DNA from: Cryptomeria japonica
Lineage: Eukaryota > Streptophyta > Pinopsida > Cupressales > Cupressaceae
Assembly: GCF_030272615.1 (NCBI RefSeq)
Contig: NC_081406.1
Coordinates: 236,509,922-236,573,921 of the forward strand
DNA length: 64,000 nucleotides
Direction: 5' to 3'
Shown: piece after piece, positions 25,141 to 36,355 of the stretch
Numbering within the stretch: the stretch's first letter is position 1
Layout of the letters: each line of letters starts with the position of its first letter
Position numbers and translations under genes: made by a program
The notes under the pieces: model-generated
The model's database searches: none
Seen by the model: only the letters and a program-made list of their open reading frames with translations
What the model was told of the DNA's origin: nothing

Positions 25141-25581
25141 ATGGCACACAAACTGACAATCCCTATGTTTGATGAACCCATCTATGCATTCTAGAAAGTG
25201 AAGATGCAAGGTTACTTAATGTCTCTTGGCTTTAAATTTTGGATTTTTGTTACACAAAATAATATCAAGTCGTTGACTAGCATGAACACTCCAAATGAGA
25301 TCAATTTATTTGAAGACAATGAAAAGGCAACATTTTTTATGTTTAGTTATCTTTCTAAGACTGAATGAACAAAAGCTGTATCTATAGAATCTGCTCATAA
25401 GGTTTGGACTAAATTAGAAAAGACTTATGAAGGAGAAGATACAATTAAACAAGCTAAGCTGCAAAACACTAAAACTAAATATGAATGCTTGTAGATGGAT
25501 CAAGAAGACAATATAACTAGATACCTACAAAAGATAAATATTGTGGTAAATGAGATTAGAGGTCTTGGTCAAATGTTTTGA
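25141..25581 (+). pseudogene. Copia B gag remnant, unit 1
   Basis: A decayed N-terminal gag segment of the Copia (UBN2/Retrotran_gag) type. From the ATG at 25141 the frame reads through a short stop to motifs such as VWTKLEKTYEG, IKQAKLQ and RYLQKINIVVNEIRGLG, the hallmark W-x-L...YEG pattern of plant Copia gag. At least three in-frame stops interrupt it and it ends at TGA 25579-25581. It belongs to the element whose LTR lies 13 kb upstream beyond R. Confidence 0.65.
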
Positions 25582-26080
25582 AATGGATATAATCTTTTTT
25601 TTTAGGATGATGGGTGTGAGATCATAAAAAGGTCTGGAACTGTGATTGCAACGGGAAAGAGGACATGTGGAATGTTTATCAATTGATAATAGCTAACAGA
25701 TATTACTTGATGGTCTAGAGACACACAGAGAGAGGGGGAGAGAGCTTATTTTGTAGTGATAAAATTAGAACTTAATCAAGAAGATAAAATCCTCAAATAA
25801 CCACTATAATGTACACAAGAAAGTCTAATTACAATCTTTTAAAATTTTGAATTAATATGCTATTAGATTGAAACATGTGGAATCTTTCCATTTAACTCAT
25901 TTGAATTTCATGAAATATATCTAAACAACATAACTTAGTTTTTTATTTTATTTAAATGAAAATAAAAAACTATCAAGTGTCTAAGATTGCATAGAAAAGA
26001 AGAATATAATTTCTAATTCGAGTACCTTTTTAAAATTATTAAATGAGAAATTCAAATTTAAATTGGTATCTGGGGATGTT
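25582..26080. other. intergenic, no gene seen
   Basis: AT-rich sequence with a short AGAG/GGGGAGAG purine run near 25720-25750. It is repeated in unit 2 (about 43710-44200). Nothing else is recognised. Confidence 0.4.
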
Positions 26081-27118
26081 TCATCTCTAACCATCTGCTC
26101 CTTCTACAAGGTAATTTCATCATTGACTCTCTCAAGGCAATTGGCACTGTTATGCATGGCTTCCTTACTGACCTCCACCAAGCCCTTTAATTTTCTCTTC
26201 AATTTTTGAATTTCTTTCTCCATCTTGTCAAATTTCACCTCATGCTAAGTCTTCATAGTCTCTATGTCCTTCAAAACTTGTTGGGAAAGAAAAAGTTCCC
26301 CAGTCTTATCTGGTGCAGGAATCTCAGTGAACGTGGCTATGAGATCTTACTATTTCAGAATATTAATTTCCCCAAAGAACCATCAAAAATATTTTTCCTG
26401 ATACATCTGTGATTTCCCTAGAAGCAAATCAACATCCTTTTCATTATATTTGTTCTCATTTGGGTCCACATTGAGAGGGATGTCGAGCTTTTTTCATTAG
26501 GCTCCTTCTCATGAATCAATGCCTTACCAATCTTTTGTTTTTTCAGATTTTGTGGTCCCATAATATGGGTCCGCGAAAAAGGGATTTTCTTCTTACTAGC
26601 CCAGCTCAGAGGGGTTTCTCTGCTACTACTAGTACCAAGGGTGGTGTTTTTTAGGGGTCCCTCATCCTCCGAGGGTTTTTATTTTGAATCCTCTAACACT
26701 TGGACATCATTCTAATCCATAGCTTTCCCACCCTCCGTATCATCAAACTCATATCCGACTCATCATGCACCTCCTAGCTCGATTTTTCAGAGAGGGGGAA
26801 GGCTTGACCTCATGGGCCTTCACATACTCCATGATTAAGATTATTAAATCCTCATGAAGAATTGGGTTATCCTCATTCTTTGCATACTTTCTAATAGATA
26901 ACTCTAGGGACGATAACAAGTAAAATAGAATAGAAATTCTCTTGTCATGTCTAAAATGATTCAAAATAGTGAAATGGTAACAAAAAAAACTAGCAAAGCG
27001 CCCGTCAAGGGTAATGTACATAATGATGAACTATGACATGTCCACCTAGAGACTCTGAAGGTCCAACCAGTTGTAGCCTCCATCTGGGTTCTTCTTAACC
27101 CTGCTCCTTTCACTAATG
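26080..27118 (-). pseudogene. decayed ORF of unknown family, unit 1
   Basis: Minus-strand coding remnant. Upstream (27118 to about 27022) the frame gives RVKKNPDGGYNWLDLQ with two stops, then an open stretch of 90 codons (26749-27021) beginning MYITLDGRFASFF and containing FTILNHFRHDKRISILFYLL and LHEDLIILIMEYVKAHEV. Beyond it, other frames give a serine- and lysine-rich region and a charged, coiled-coil-like segment near 26090-26260. Wording such as YITLDGRF...YHF..LNHFRH resembles repetitive hypothetical proteins of plant genomes, but I cannot name the family. It lies just downstream of the terpene synthase remnant on the same strand. A partial transposable-element protein is possible. Confidence 0.4.
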
Positions 27119-28325
27119 GATTAATTTATTATATATGTATATATATTGAAACTAAAAAATAAATGAAATTAAGTTTAATTATATGAAATTAAGTTCAATA
27201 TATATATAAACATAGATATGGGAAAAAAAATCTTATGAAAATTGCATGGCTATTTATTTCTTAGAGAAACATACACAAGTGTATACAATCATTTGGTACA
27301 CATAGATGATGAATAAATCATAGTTATTATGATATATTACATATATCAAAGGATACCATTATTTTATTTTATTCTATAAAAGTGAAAAATACCACAAAAT
27401 TTTATTAATTATATAAATATTACAATCTTGGTTCAAAGAGCACCGGTAGGGAAGAACCAGGCAAAGAAAACCTTTGGTCTTGCGCATGCAAAGGACACCA
27501 TTATTAATAACACATATGTAACCTAATTAAAAATTCACATAGGAACGGGTTCAATCATGGTTTTGGTTATAAGATTCCTTTTCTCAATGCCTAAAACACT
27601 AAATCCATCTCTTTCTCTATAGAGAAGCTAGAGACCTTTTGATAAAGCATATGCATGATCTTTGGCAATTATTGGAACATTATCAGTTTTAAAATATTCC
27701 CAATTTAATTCGTTGAGTTTTTCATCAATTAAATAATTGAGATACTCCAATGCATCTTCCTCTATACATCCTGGATGGTCTTTCATATAACAGATTATAC
27801 ATGATATTACTTCTCCATGTTCTGCCTTAGCCTTCAAAAATAATGTCATATTTTTCATAAATTTTCATATATAATTCTTTTTAAATTAAACCAATTGATC
27901 ATATGAATGAACAAATATGAAATTTTGAAAGTTAAATTATCTAAACTTATAGCGTACCTTGAAAGTCTTTGTGTCACCTCTTAATCTAAGGGTTAAGCAC
28001 AAGATCTCATTGAACATTGATGGATAATCAATTTCTTTAGTAGAATAATTAAAAATGGGAACATCTAATAAGAGTACAAGCTATAAGGTCACAACACGAG
28101 CCCAAAAGCTTACTTTTCCATTCTCTAAATATTCCTCCAAAGATGGTATATAACCCATAGCAAGCCACTTTGCTTATTGAAAGTAAGCATCTATGTAAAC
28201 TTCCCACTGTATTTAAACAATATTCCAAGTTAATATTAATACTTTAAATTGATTAAATTCCTAAGAACAATAGAAAATAATATTCAAAATGAATATTAAA
28301 TCAAATATCCATAAAAAATTGGGGA

Positions 28326-28440
28326 TGACCCTGCACTACAATGGTTCTTGTCCGCCTAGTGTTAATGTTGGGTTCTAAGTTCAATTCCTATCTGAGCTGG
28401 TTTGGATGATGATAAATGGGTGATAGAGGATGGAGTTGGG
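28326..28440 (+). repeat. possible SINE head in terpene synthase intron, unit 1
   Basis: GGTTCTTGTCCGCCTAGTG followed by AAGTTCAATTCC (28378-28389) resembles spaced A and B boxes of a tRNA-derived SINE. No convincing stem or tail is seen. Copied at 46356-46470. Confidence 0.25.
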
Positions 28441-31400
28441 AGAATGACCAACGAAAAAAGAAAGGATTGTGATGGGTGGGTCAATCGTAGCAGGAGATTG
28501 ATGGAGATGATTTCCTTTTTTCTCCATCCTTTATAACTAGACAAGTGATATGAAATAAATATCTCTCGTTCACTTGGGTTTGTAGAATAAATTTTTTTTT
28601 AATCCATTGTTATTCTATTTCTCACCCTATTTAATTTCTCTTTCATTGAGATTTTTTTCTTCATGGCATTCATTTAGGTCATGATAATTTCCTAGCTTCT
28701 TAGATATTGGCATCATTCAAACACCTCATTTGGAGTTGCCTATATTAATGGAGTTCTCAAACTAGATTTATTTTATAATTTTTTATTTAATCTAGTATCA
28801 ATTTCCTGCCAATCTATTTTATTTGAAGCCACAACACCTTGACCTAAGTACATGGTTATAATTTCTAGTTTCTCAATAGATGTTCTATTTTGTTTTTAAC
28901 TCTAGATTAGTATAAATTAAATTATTTTAATGGAAGTGCTGGATGTTTTATTTTCATAATAAATTTTTTCATGCTTACTTATTTTTATCATTATAAATAG
29001 TCACAAACGAACTAATTGGAACTATAATTTTTATGTGTTTAACAAACCTAGTCAATAAACTAATCGAGTGTTTTTTGCACTCTTAGTAAACTACTAAAAG
29101 ATTTCTACCATCATTTTATGATTAATGGAACCACTCACACAATAATATTTTTTTATCATCATCTCCTTAGTGGAGGGGTTCGATTACTTCCTCTTAAGAA
29201 ATTATTCTATTAATATGTGAGGTCATATCAAGGAGTTATTTTTTCTTTATTAACCTACCTAAGAAATATTTTTGTTTATTGTAGTTCAATACCCTCAAGA
29301 TGGCTAGGAATACCCTAACATTCATTTTAAAGTGTCGCCCTATTGAATTCTACATTAGTAGGAGGAGACACCTCTCCCTCCTCCTAGTGCACTGGCATGT
29401 TCTTAGTGATATGATGGGTGATGTACTCCTTACTTTAGTTTTTTTTCTTTGATTCTAGTTTTTAATCAATTATATTTTGGTAGGTCATGCACACCTACCA
29501 ATTTTGTTTCATTGTAAACCTTCTATTATATACACCTATAATTCCTAGATTAATAAACATATAAGGTTAGAAAGCTAAAATTAAAAAGGAAACAAACTTT
29601 GAATAGTAAATAATAAAAATAAAAGGTAAGTCCTAGATCACACTAATACGAAAAGGCCCTCATACTCAATATATGACATCATTTACAATAATTTTTTGCC
29701 AACCTAATATAAATAAATGAATGATAAATTTCTAGATTAATACAGTTTTTTATTATCAATAATGATTAACAAGTACAATAAATAATAATAAAAACATTCT
29801 CTTTATATACAAGAAAAATAGAGGTCAATAGATCAATAGAGTTGAGAGAAGAGTGGTATTATACATAAGCTATTTTGTAACTTATTTCATATTTGAATGA
29901 AGATATACATTTTAAGTTCTCATTTTTTAATAGTTATCATCCTTTTTAATGAATTAATGAGATATAAATAGCCCTGAAGTTGCATTTAAAATTTTTAAAC
30001 ATAGTGAAGTGAATATCTTGATCATTTTCTATACACTTTAATTAATAGAATTTTAATTATACATATCAAAAATAAATATTATAAAACCATACAATTTTAC
30101 GTGCATAGTCAAGTGTGTCTCTACCTTGAGATTTTTCAGCCTCTTGAGCCATGTCCCTCACACCCTCATCAAATGCTTTGAATGTCAAGTTCATAAATTC
30201 TGGAAGTCCTTCCATAGATGTTAAATCCCACCTTTCATAAAGCACAAAATAATATATTAACACAATATTTACATCTATCCTTCTATCAATCAATATATTA
30301 ATAAATCAGAATATTTGTTATATATTAATATCAATAGAAATATTTTTTAGAAAGTATATGATAAATATGGAGAACTAATCCAATTTCTATCTACCGAATA
30401 GAAATTATAATGTATTATCATCAATGTGTTAGTTACTTACATGGAAGCCATGATCCCTACAAAAACAAGTAGAAAATTAGCATGAATATGGTTTAATATA
30501 TTTATTTATATCACCCCATTTTATGAATATAAGTAAATGAGTACCTTTTAATGGCTTCTATGAATATTTCAAGTTCATCTAAAGTTCCATAAGTGTCATA
30601 AATATCATCCAAACAAGTGACAAAGGTAGCCATCTTTGCAAACCCAATTCTAAAAGTAGAATATTTTGGCTCAATACACACTCTAGCTGCCCAAAAATCA
30701 AATTCCACATGGCGATGACGACCAAACTCTAGTTTAGCTAGACCAGACTCTGTCTACCATCTAAAACACACACACATCACTATATCAACTTAATTTTTAA
30801 TCTATTTCAATATAAATTTTATCATAAATAATTTATTCTTCAAACAATTAGAAAATCTTGCATAATATGAATTTTTTACCTTGAGAGAATTTGAAGCTTG
30901 CGTTTTTGAATTGATTGGATATCTTCATATATGTCAAGATATGTCCTTGCTTCCAACCTAAGCACATTGGTGTGCCAACAATACTCTAGATTGAATTTTA
31001 TCTGCTATAACACATAAATTAGAATTACAATCAATAAATGGATTCATAGGCTTAATATGAAGAGAATATTAATGGGTATGGATACCTCTTTTGAAATATT
31101 AGTATTATTCATATTCGGTTGATCTTGTTTTAGATATGTTGTAGAAAAGGATTTGGCGTCATCCAAAGTTTGCTCCTTAGGAAATCCAATGAGTGAAGCT
31201 CGAAATAAATTTAGAATGCTCCTTAACTCCTCCTCATTTGATTGATTATCTGAGTAAAAAAAGTGTCCATCTTTACTTTTGAATTGTTGCAACATACCTG
31301 ATATGACAACAAGTTAGAAACAATTTCATCCTTTGTTAATATAACCTAAAGTATATCTAATATCAATGTTTGATACTTTTAAGAAAATGAAATTTAGTGT

Positions 31401-31525
31401 GTTCATATATTCAATTAATAAGATTGAAAGGTTATTATAGGTAAGGTTATTAGAAACATGATACTAATCCTGAATCTTAAAAACCAAGCAAACCTGTAAA
31501 CATAGTCAAGATTTTCTTTAATTTC

Positions 31526-31659
31526 ATTGATAGAGACGTTGAAAGGCGTTCTACATCATCCACCATTGAAATTGATAGAGACGATGAAAGGCGTTCTACA
31601 TCATCCACCATTGTAATTGATAGAGACGTTGATAGAGACGTTGATCGAGACGTTGAAAG
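31526..31659 (-). repeat. in-frame minisatellite in terpene synthase exon, unit 1
   Basis: Two 45-bp units (31526-31570, 31571-31615), then three 12-bp units of TTGATAGAGACG type (31617-31652). All unit lengths are multiples of three. On the coding strand each 45-mer contains ATGGTGGATGATGTAGAACG, MVDDVER in one frame. Confidence 0.75.
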
Positions 31660-32075
31660 TAATTTACGTCATACGAAATGCATTGATTTCCGTTTTATAT
31701 TCTTACGTTATATTCAGGATTTCCGTAGTCTTCGCATTTCTTACCACGTTCTTTTAATGTCAAAGCAATGCATTGATTTTGTAAGTTCAGGTTATCAACA
31801 TTTCACATCAACAAGATGTATATGTTATAAATATTTTATTACAAGAGATGTTACAATAAGATTGGAAGTCTTAAGGGGTTTTCATATGAAACTAATTACA
31901 TGTTCAAATCATAAATTTTTTTTTATAAATTGATAATAATTATATGTTTTTTTATAAATTGATAATAATTATATGAAATAGTTAATGTGATTAAAATAAT
32001 CTTTATTTGGGTACAATTAGCTTGAAATCCTCCATTCATAGATCACACCACATGTAACTCTTGGCAATGCAATAT

Positions 32076-33119
32076 TGACTATTCGAATGTGCCAAGAGCT
32101 TGAGAACCAAAGGAAAGCTGAAGATCTGGTCAAAGACAAAGATCATGAAATCTATAAGCTGAAGCAAGAGATCAGTGCCCTAGCTGCTCAACTCCATCTG
32201 AGCAAAGTGGAGAAGGAAGACATGCAAGGAGAACTGAACATAGCCATCTCTGAGAATGCAAACCTAATGGAAACAAATGTTGCTATTTCCAAAGAACTCT
32301 CTAAGTCAAAGGAAATACTTGCTAAGTTCAACAAGAGTACTGTTAAGCTAGAGCAAAAGCTTGAATCTGCCAAACTTGTCAAGAACACTGATGGACTTGG
32401 TTATTCCGGTCATGAGAAAGGTGAGACCTTTGGTACAAATGTTGGAGCATCGAAGAAACAACTGGCATCAAAGGATAAACGTAAGATAAAAGTTTAAACC
32501 TGTTTGCTTTAACTGTCTTAAAGAAGGACATACTACCAATGTGTGTAGGAGCAAAGGTTACAATAATTTTCCTTACTTTATAAACAATGTCCCTAGATCC
32601 ACTAAGTTCAATGGTAATTGTTATACATACAGCAAGTTTGGGCATAGAGCACCTGAATGCAGGTCTATTATGAACAACACTGGAAGATATCCTCAGAGGA
32701 CTCAAGGAGTTGGTCCGGAACCTTTTGTGAACTGGAATCACAACTAGTTTAATGTCTTTAATCATCAGTCAGGAAGCGGTGGCTATCAAGTAGCAACCTG
32801 ATGGAGAGCAAACTATTTGATTTGTCATTATCATGGTCACACTGCTACAACATGCAGGAGGAAGAATGGTAACATGAATAATTGACCTTGGAGTGCACCT
32901 GGAATGGTCTGCTATCATTGCAACAAACCGAGTCACATTGCCAGATTCTCCAGACCAAGAAAGAACATATCGGATGACATACCAGTCACTCTAGAAGGAA
33001 AGATTGATATCGACACTATTCAAGTAGATATGAATAAAACCTGGAAGAAGAAACCAACGGTGTTGCAAGAAGAACCAATTTCTGCACCTAGTGTGGAAAT
33101 CACGGAACCGGCGAACTAA
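32076..33119 (+). pseudogene. Copia C gag pseudogene, unit 1 (5'-truncated)
   Basis: Gag of a Copia element, starting mid-gene where a deletion joined it to terpene synthase flank DNA. It encodes a coiled-coil-like segment rich in E, K and L (MCQELENQRKAEDLVKDKD and following), then zinc knuckles: CFNCLKEGHTTNVC, a second with CYTYSKFGHRAPEC (one Cys lost), a degenerate third, and CYHCNKPSHIARF (last Cys lost). A one-base insertion near 32485 and stops near 32745 and 32803 break the frame. The matching unit 2 copy at 52261-53538 supplies the missing start. Gag would coat the RNA in the cytoplasmic particle. Confidence 0.75.
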
Positions 33120-33562
33120 GCATCAGAAAAGCTTAGGGGGAGCAAACGGTGAAATGTTTCGAACCCCCGGTTTATACTGGTAAAATACATTAACTGGTAT
33201 GTGATACCTGTCATTTGGCAGAAGACCAAAAATGGTAACAGGCAATTTAGGTTTTACGCCCTAATGGTGGAGCATTTATTATGGTAGGTGAGGAATATGT
33301 TTAAAAGGAATTTTCAAATCATTTCTCACAATCATTTTTCGAGTGAAGAATTTTTTCAAGTGCAGAGTGAAGAAAAAGTGATTTGTGTTGCGATTCAAAG
33401 AAATTTTGAAACCCTGAAGAATATTCAGAAGCAAATATCAACTGGTCAAGAGAAGAACTCAAAGCGGTGATTCAGGAACCGATGAAGTGTGAGGCAAAGT
33501 GGAATTTCCAAGCCCTAAATTGTCAATTTCTAAAAGGTATTTCTTGAGTTTTATGTTTTATC
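33120..33562 (+). other. spacer with purine tract between Copia C gag and ORF2, unit 1
   Basis: Contains GCTTAGGGGGAGCAAAC just after the gag stop, which looks like a Copia polypurine tract, then non-coding sequence to the ORF2 start. No pol is present. The same layout occurs in unit 2 (53539-53981). Confidence 0.5.
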
Positions 33563-34750
33563 ATGGCTTCCGTATCTCATGATAGTTCTAGTGCAACTGT
33601 TGATTCTATGGACTTCATACAACGAAAGTCAAAAAATAATGCCTTGTCTCCAGTATCGGCTGGTGTTATAGTAGAAGAAGGGATTTTCAATTACATAGAC
33701 TGCAAAATTGAAGACCTAGGGTCTCTTGTGATCCATTCCTAGCTGAGCTTATTCTACAAAAAGAATGAGAAGACTAAACCAAAATTCAGCATTCTGGAAA
33801 AGAAGAAACTCCAAAATGCAGTTTACTTTCTTGAAGAATTTTTGGATGATCATATTCGCATTATCCTAAGCAGGGTACATGGTGACAAGATGTACCTAGA
33901 GTGGACACATGATATCACACCGGAAGAAATTCATGTCGTCACCGATTTCTGCAATATAGGGGAAGTGCTAGCCCTAAGGAAGGTCAGCAAGGTTGAAATG
34001 TCCAAGCTCACCGATTCAGTGAGTGACTCACGTGGCATGATCGTCAACTCAATCATGGATGATCTGGTCAAGTATGCCTGCATGGTGATAGGCTACCGGA
34101 TGTTCTCTGCTAGCAGAATTAATTGTGTCTCTGATGCAGTGGTAAATGCCGCTTTCAGGATGATCAAGGAGGATGCATCATTTGATCTGTACACCTGTAT
34201 GCAAAGACAACTTATGTTGAATCTTAAGTCAATCAAATAGGACAATGCACTGAGATTCAAGTTCGGACAACTATTGGTTGGGTTGTTCTTTTACTTCCAA
34301 GGCTACTTTCCAGAAGTAGGTGACATTTAGTCGTCTTCCGACCAACTGGTAACAAAACAAATCAAGGAGAGCCTACAAGCAATTGGAGCTGGCTATACGA
34401 AAGTGTTGAACAAATACTTTGATGACTTTAGATGCAAGATGAGTCAAAGGATTAAAATATCCGATGATTTGGTCAAAAAGTATGAGGAAGACATTTGCTT
34501 CACCATCAAAGTGGATGAATGCATAATGGAGGCTGTTGAGCCCAAACATGAAGAAGTAGAGCCTATGGGCTATGAGGTAATGTATGATATGTTGGACGAG
34601 TATGCTTCTACCCTAATCGCCTCACCCCTTGATCCTAAGGAAAAGAGAACTGGCACCTATTTGGAAATGGTTGAACCAGTTGTAGAACCCTTTGAAAAGA
34701 AAGGAAAGGTAGTGCCTTTGACATCAACACCAGTTACTGCAGTGGTGGAA
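33563..34750 (+). pseudogene. Copia C second ORF, function unknown, unit 1
   Basis: A single frame from ATG at 33563 (MASVSHDSSS) of roughly 395 codons up to the G LTR. Stops interrupt it near 33740, at 34238-34240 and near 34328. The middle part (33842-34240, 132 codons open) is well structured: ILSRVHGDKMYLEW, VVTDFCNIGEVLALRKVSK, MVIGYRMFSASRINCVSDA, LYTCMQRQLMLNL. The C-terminal part (34403-34765) is acidic and lysine-rich. I recognise no RT, integrase, protease or envelope motif. Both copies keep the frame and most residues. It resembles uncharacterised plant transposon-associated proteins, but I cannot name it. The end is cut by insertion of element G at 34751, so the natural C-terminus is unknown. 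Confidence 0.55.
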
Positions 34751-36335
34751 TGGTGCTTCGGATAGACTAGCCTAGTCTATGCCCTTGGATCCTTTTCTTG
34801 GATCACCTAGTGTTCTCTACACACTCTAGCGTATCTAGGACTTCCTTTGCTTGGGGAATCCCCTGACCTTGCCCAATTCCACCCACCAATGAGTTGCAAT
34901 GCTGCTCCTAAGGTCTCACCTACTCATGAGACTCAAAACCCCTTACTAAGGCTAATAAGGGCTACGCTTGTTCCACACCTTCCAAGGTCTTAGCAAGGTT
35001 ATATCAGGTCTAATTCATGGTCTTTCCACCCATTCATGTGCCCCCAAGAAGTTTCAAGATTCCAACCCCTTACCGATTTCACTATTTTGTGTTTTTACCT
35101 TCAAATAGGGCTACAAGGATTAGGACCAATTAGGCCTCCTACCCGGTCCTTTAGGGCTTCCTCTCACAAACAATGCACCAACTACCCAAAATCCCAAAAT
35201 GTACTACCATTCATTTGGCAAGGGCTCAAGGATTTATGTGGTTTTGGGCCTCCAAGTGGCCGTACAGTGCCTTGGGCAAATTTTGGGGTTTTTAAGGGTT
35301 TTGTGAGGGTTTTTATGGTCTGCCTGGGTCACAGTGGATACTTTGTGTTTTAGCCACCTTGTTTGGATTGGTGGAGGCTCCTCCTTCACACCAATGATTC
35401 TTCACTCACTCCTCTGCACCTCCTCCAAAGGGTGCACTCTCCTCTGACCAACCTTGCTTTCGAAGACCTCTGCAATTTGACCTCTCCTAGTCGAGCACTG
35501 TCCAGTCTCGCCTAGGAGTGGGCCTTTGTTTGGCCTCCCTGCATTTCCAAGGGCCCTTCTTTCATGGGACTAAAGTATAGGGTCTTCACTTCCATTCCCC
35601 ATGGTTTCATGGTGAATCCATAATGGCGAATGGAGTTATGACTTCATTTGCACAAACCAGTCCAAACTGGACAGAGACAATGCAATTTACAAACTATTTA
35701 CGAACACACTCAACCAACAAACAAAAACATAATCTAATTACTCACAATGAAAGTATTTACACCTTATAAGTCAATCCACATAGTTTTTCATGCAAATCAA
35801 TCCATTAACTTTCTCGGTAGCTTCAATCAAACTGACTAGTAACCACCAAAACAGTCATAGTCAATTCAATTTGCTTGAGCCGTACAATGTCTGGCATCCA
35901 ACCCATCCAATTAGGGTTTGCAATTACTTATAAAACCTTTTCCTTGATCGATGTGCCAAAATTACTGCTCTCCACGCTTAGTAAAGGTATTTTACCTTTT
36001 TTTGGGTGGAAAAGTTGCTTGACAACTTTTTAAAGTTGTCATGCAACTTTTGCATCTTTTGAGCAACTTTGCCATTGTTGCTTTTCATGACTCCTAGGCC
36101 TATTTTGGACTATCCTAAGGACATCAACTTTCCAATAAGGCCTAACACACATCCAAGGCACACTCAAACTCTCCTGCACTAGAAAACACAACAAAATCAC
36201 TAAGGACCTACAACTAGGACCTAGTGAAAAGCAAATGACCTCATGGCCCTTATTACATGTACAATGGCTTCAAAAGAAGCATAACATCAACAAAAAAAAG
36301 AAGGAGGGAGAGCTTGGAAGGGTGCCCCTACACCA
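34751..36335 (-). repeat. G 3' LTR, unit 1
   Basis: 1585 bp with inverted ends TGGTG...CACCA. The first 646 bp recur at 55170-55815. It contains a stretch of AACTTTT/GCAACTTT repeats near 36015-36080. The ORF at 35036-35353 shows no family signature. Confidence 0.7.
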
Positions 36336-36349
36336 TACTCCCCCTCTGG
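36336..36349 (-). promoter_or_regulatory. polypurine tract of G
   Basis: Minus strand CCAGAGGGGGAGTA directly before the LTR start TGGTGTAGGGGC. Confidence 0.7.
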
Positions 36350-36355
36350 ACACAA

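Larger units (their letters stand above)
11168..25581 (+). mobile_element. Copia-type LTR retrotransposon B, split by element R
   Basis: A plus-strand Copia element, visible as an LTR (11168-12315), a mutated initiator-Met primer site (12316-12328) and a gag remnant (25141-25581). Element R (12338-25100 plus target duplication) sits between the primer site and gag. Removing R and one GGTTC joins primer site to gag in the normal Copia order. No pol or 3' LTR was found downstream of 25581. Confidence 0.65.
27535..31690 (-). pseudogene. terpene synthase pseudogene, unit 1 (conifer TPS-d-like)
   Basis: Class I terpene synthase remnant on the minus strand, with splice sites still visible. Exons in coding order: about 31640-31494 (NEIKENLDYVYR, with in-frame repeats); 31297-31086; 31001-30880 (contains RLEAR); 30760-30545 (metal-binding DDIYD in CLDDIYDTYGT); 30231-30093; 28206-27958 ([13 protein letters not shown], then LRLRGDTKTF of the NSE/DTE region); 27831-27535 (ends MIEPVPM, stop). 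The family makes mono-, sesqui- or diterpenes from prenyl diphosphates. Decay: no transit peptide or RR(x8)W exon, one exon missing between the first two listed, and stops at W-TAG (exon 4), Q-TAA and TL-TAG (exon 6) and GL-TAG (exon 7). The 1.9-kb intron holds a SINE-like piece. The family call is strong; the product cannot be inferred. Confidence 0.85.

Noticed and set aside
31526-31660. Possible CRISPR-like array because of regularly spaced repeats.
   Set aside because: Units are directly abutting tandem copies without unique spacers, in plant DNA, inside a decayed exon.
35036-35353. 105-codon plus-strand ORF starting MCPQEVSRF.
   Set aside because: It lies in the G LTR and is broken in the copy at 55450-55770, so it is not under coding constraint.
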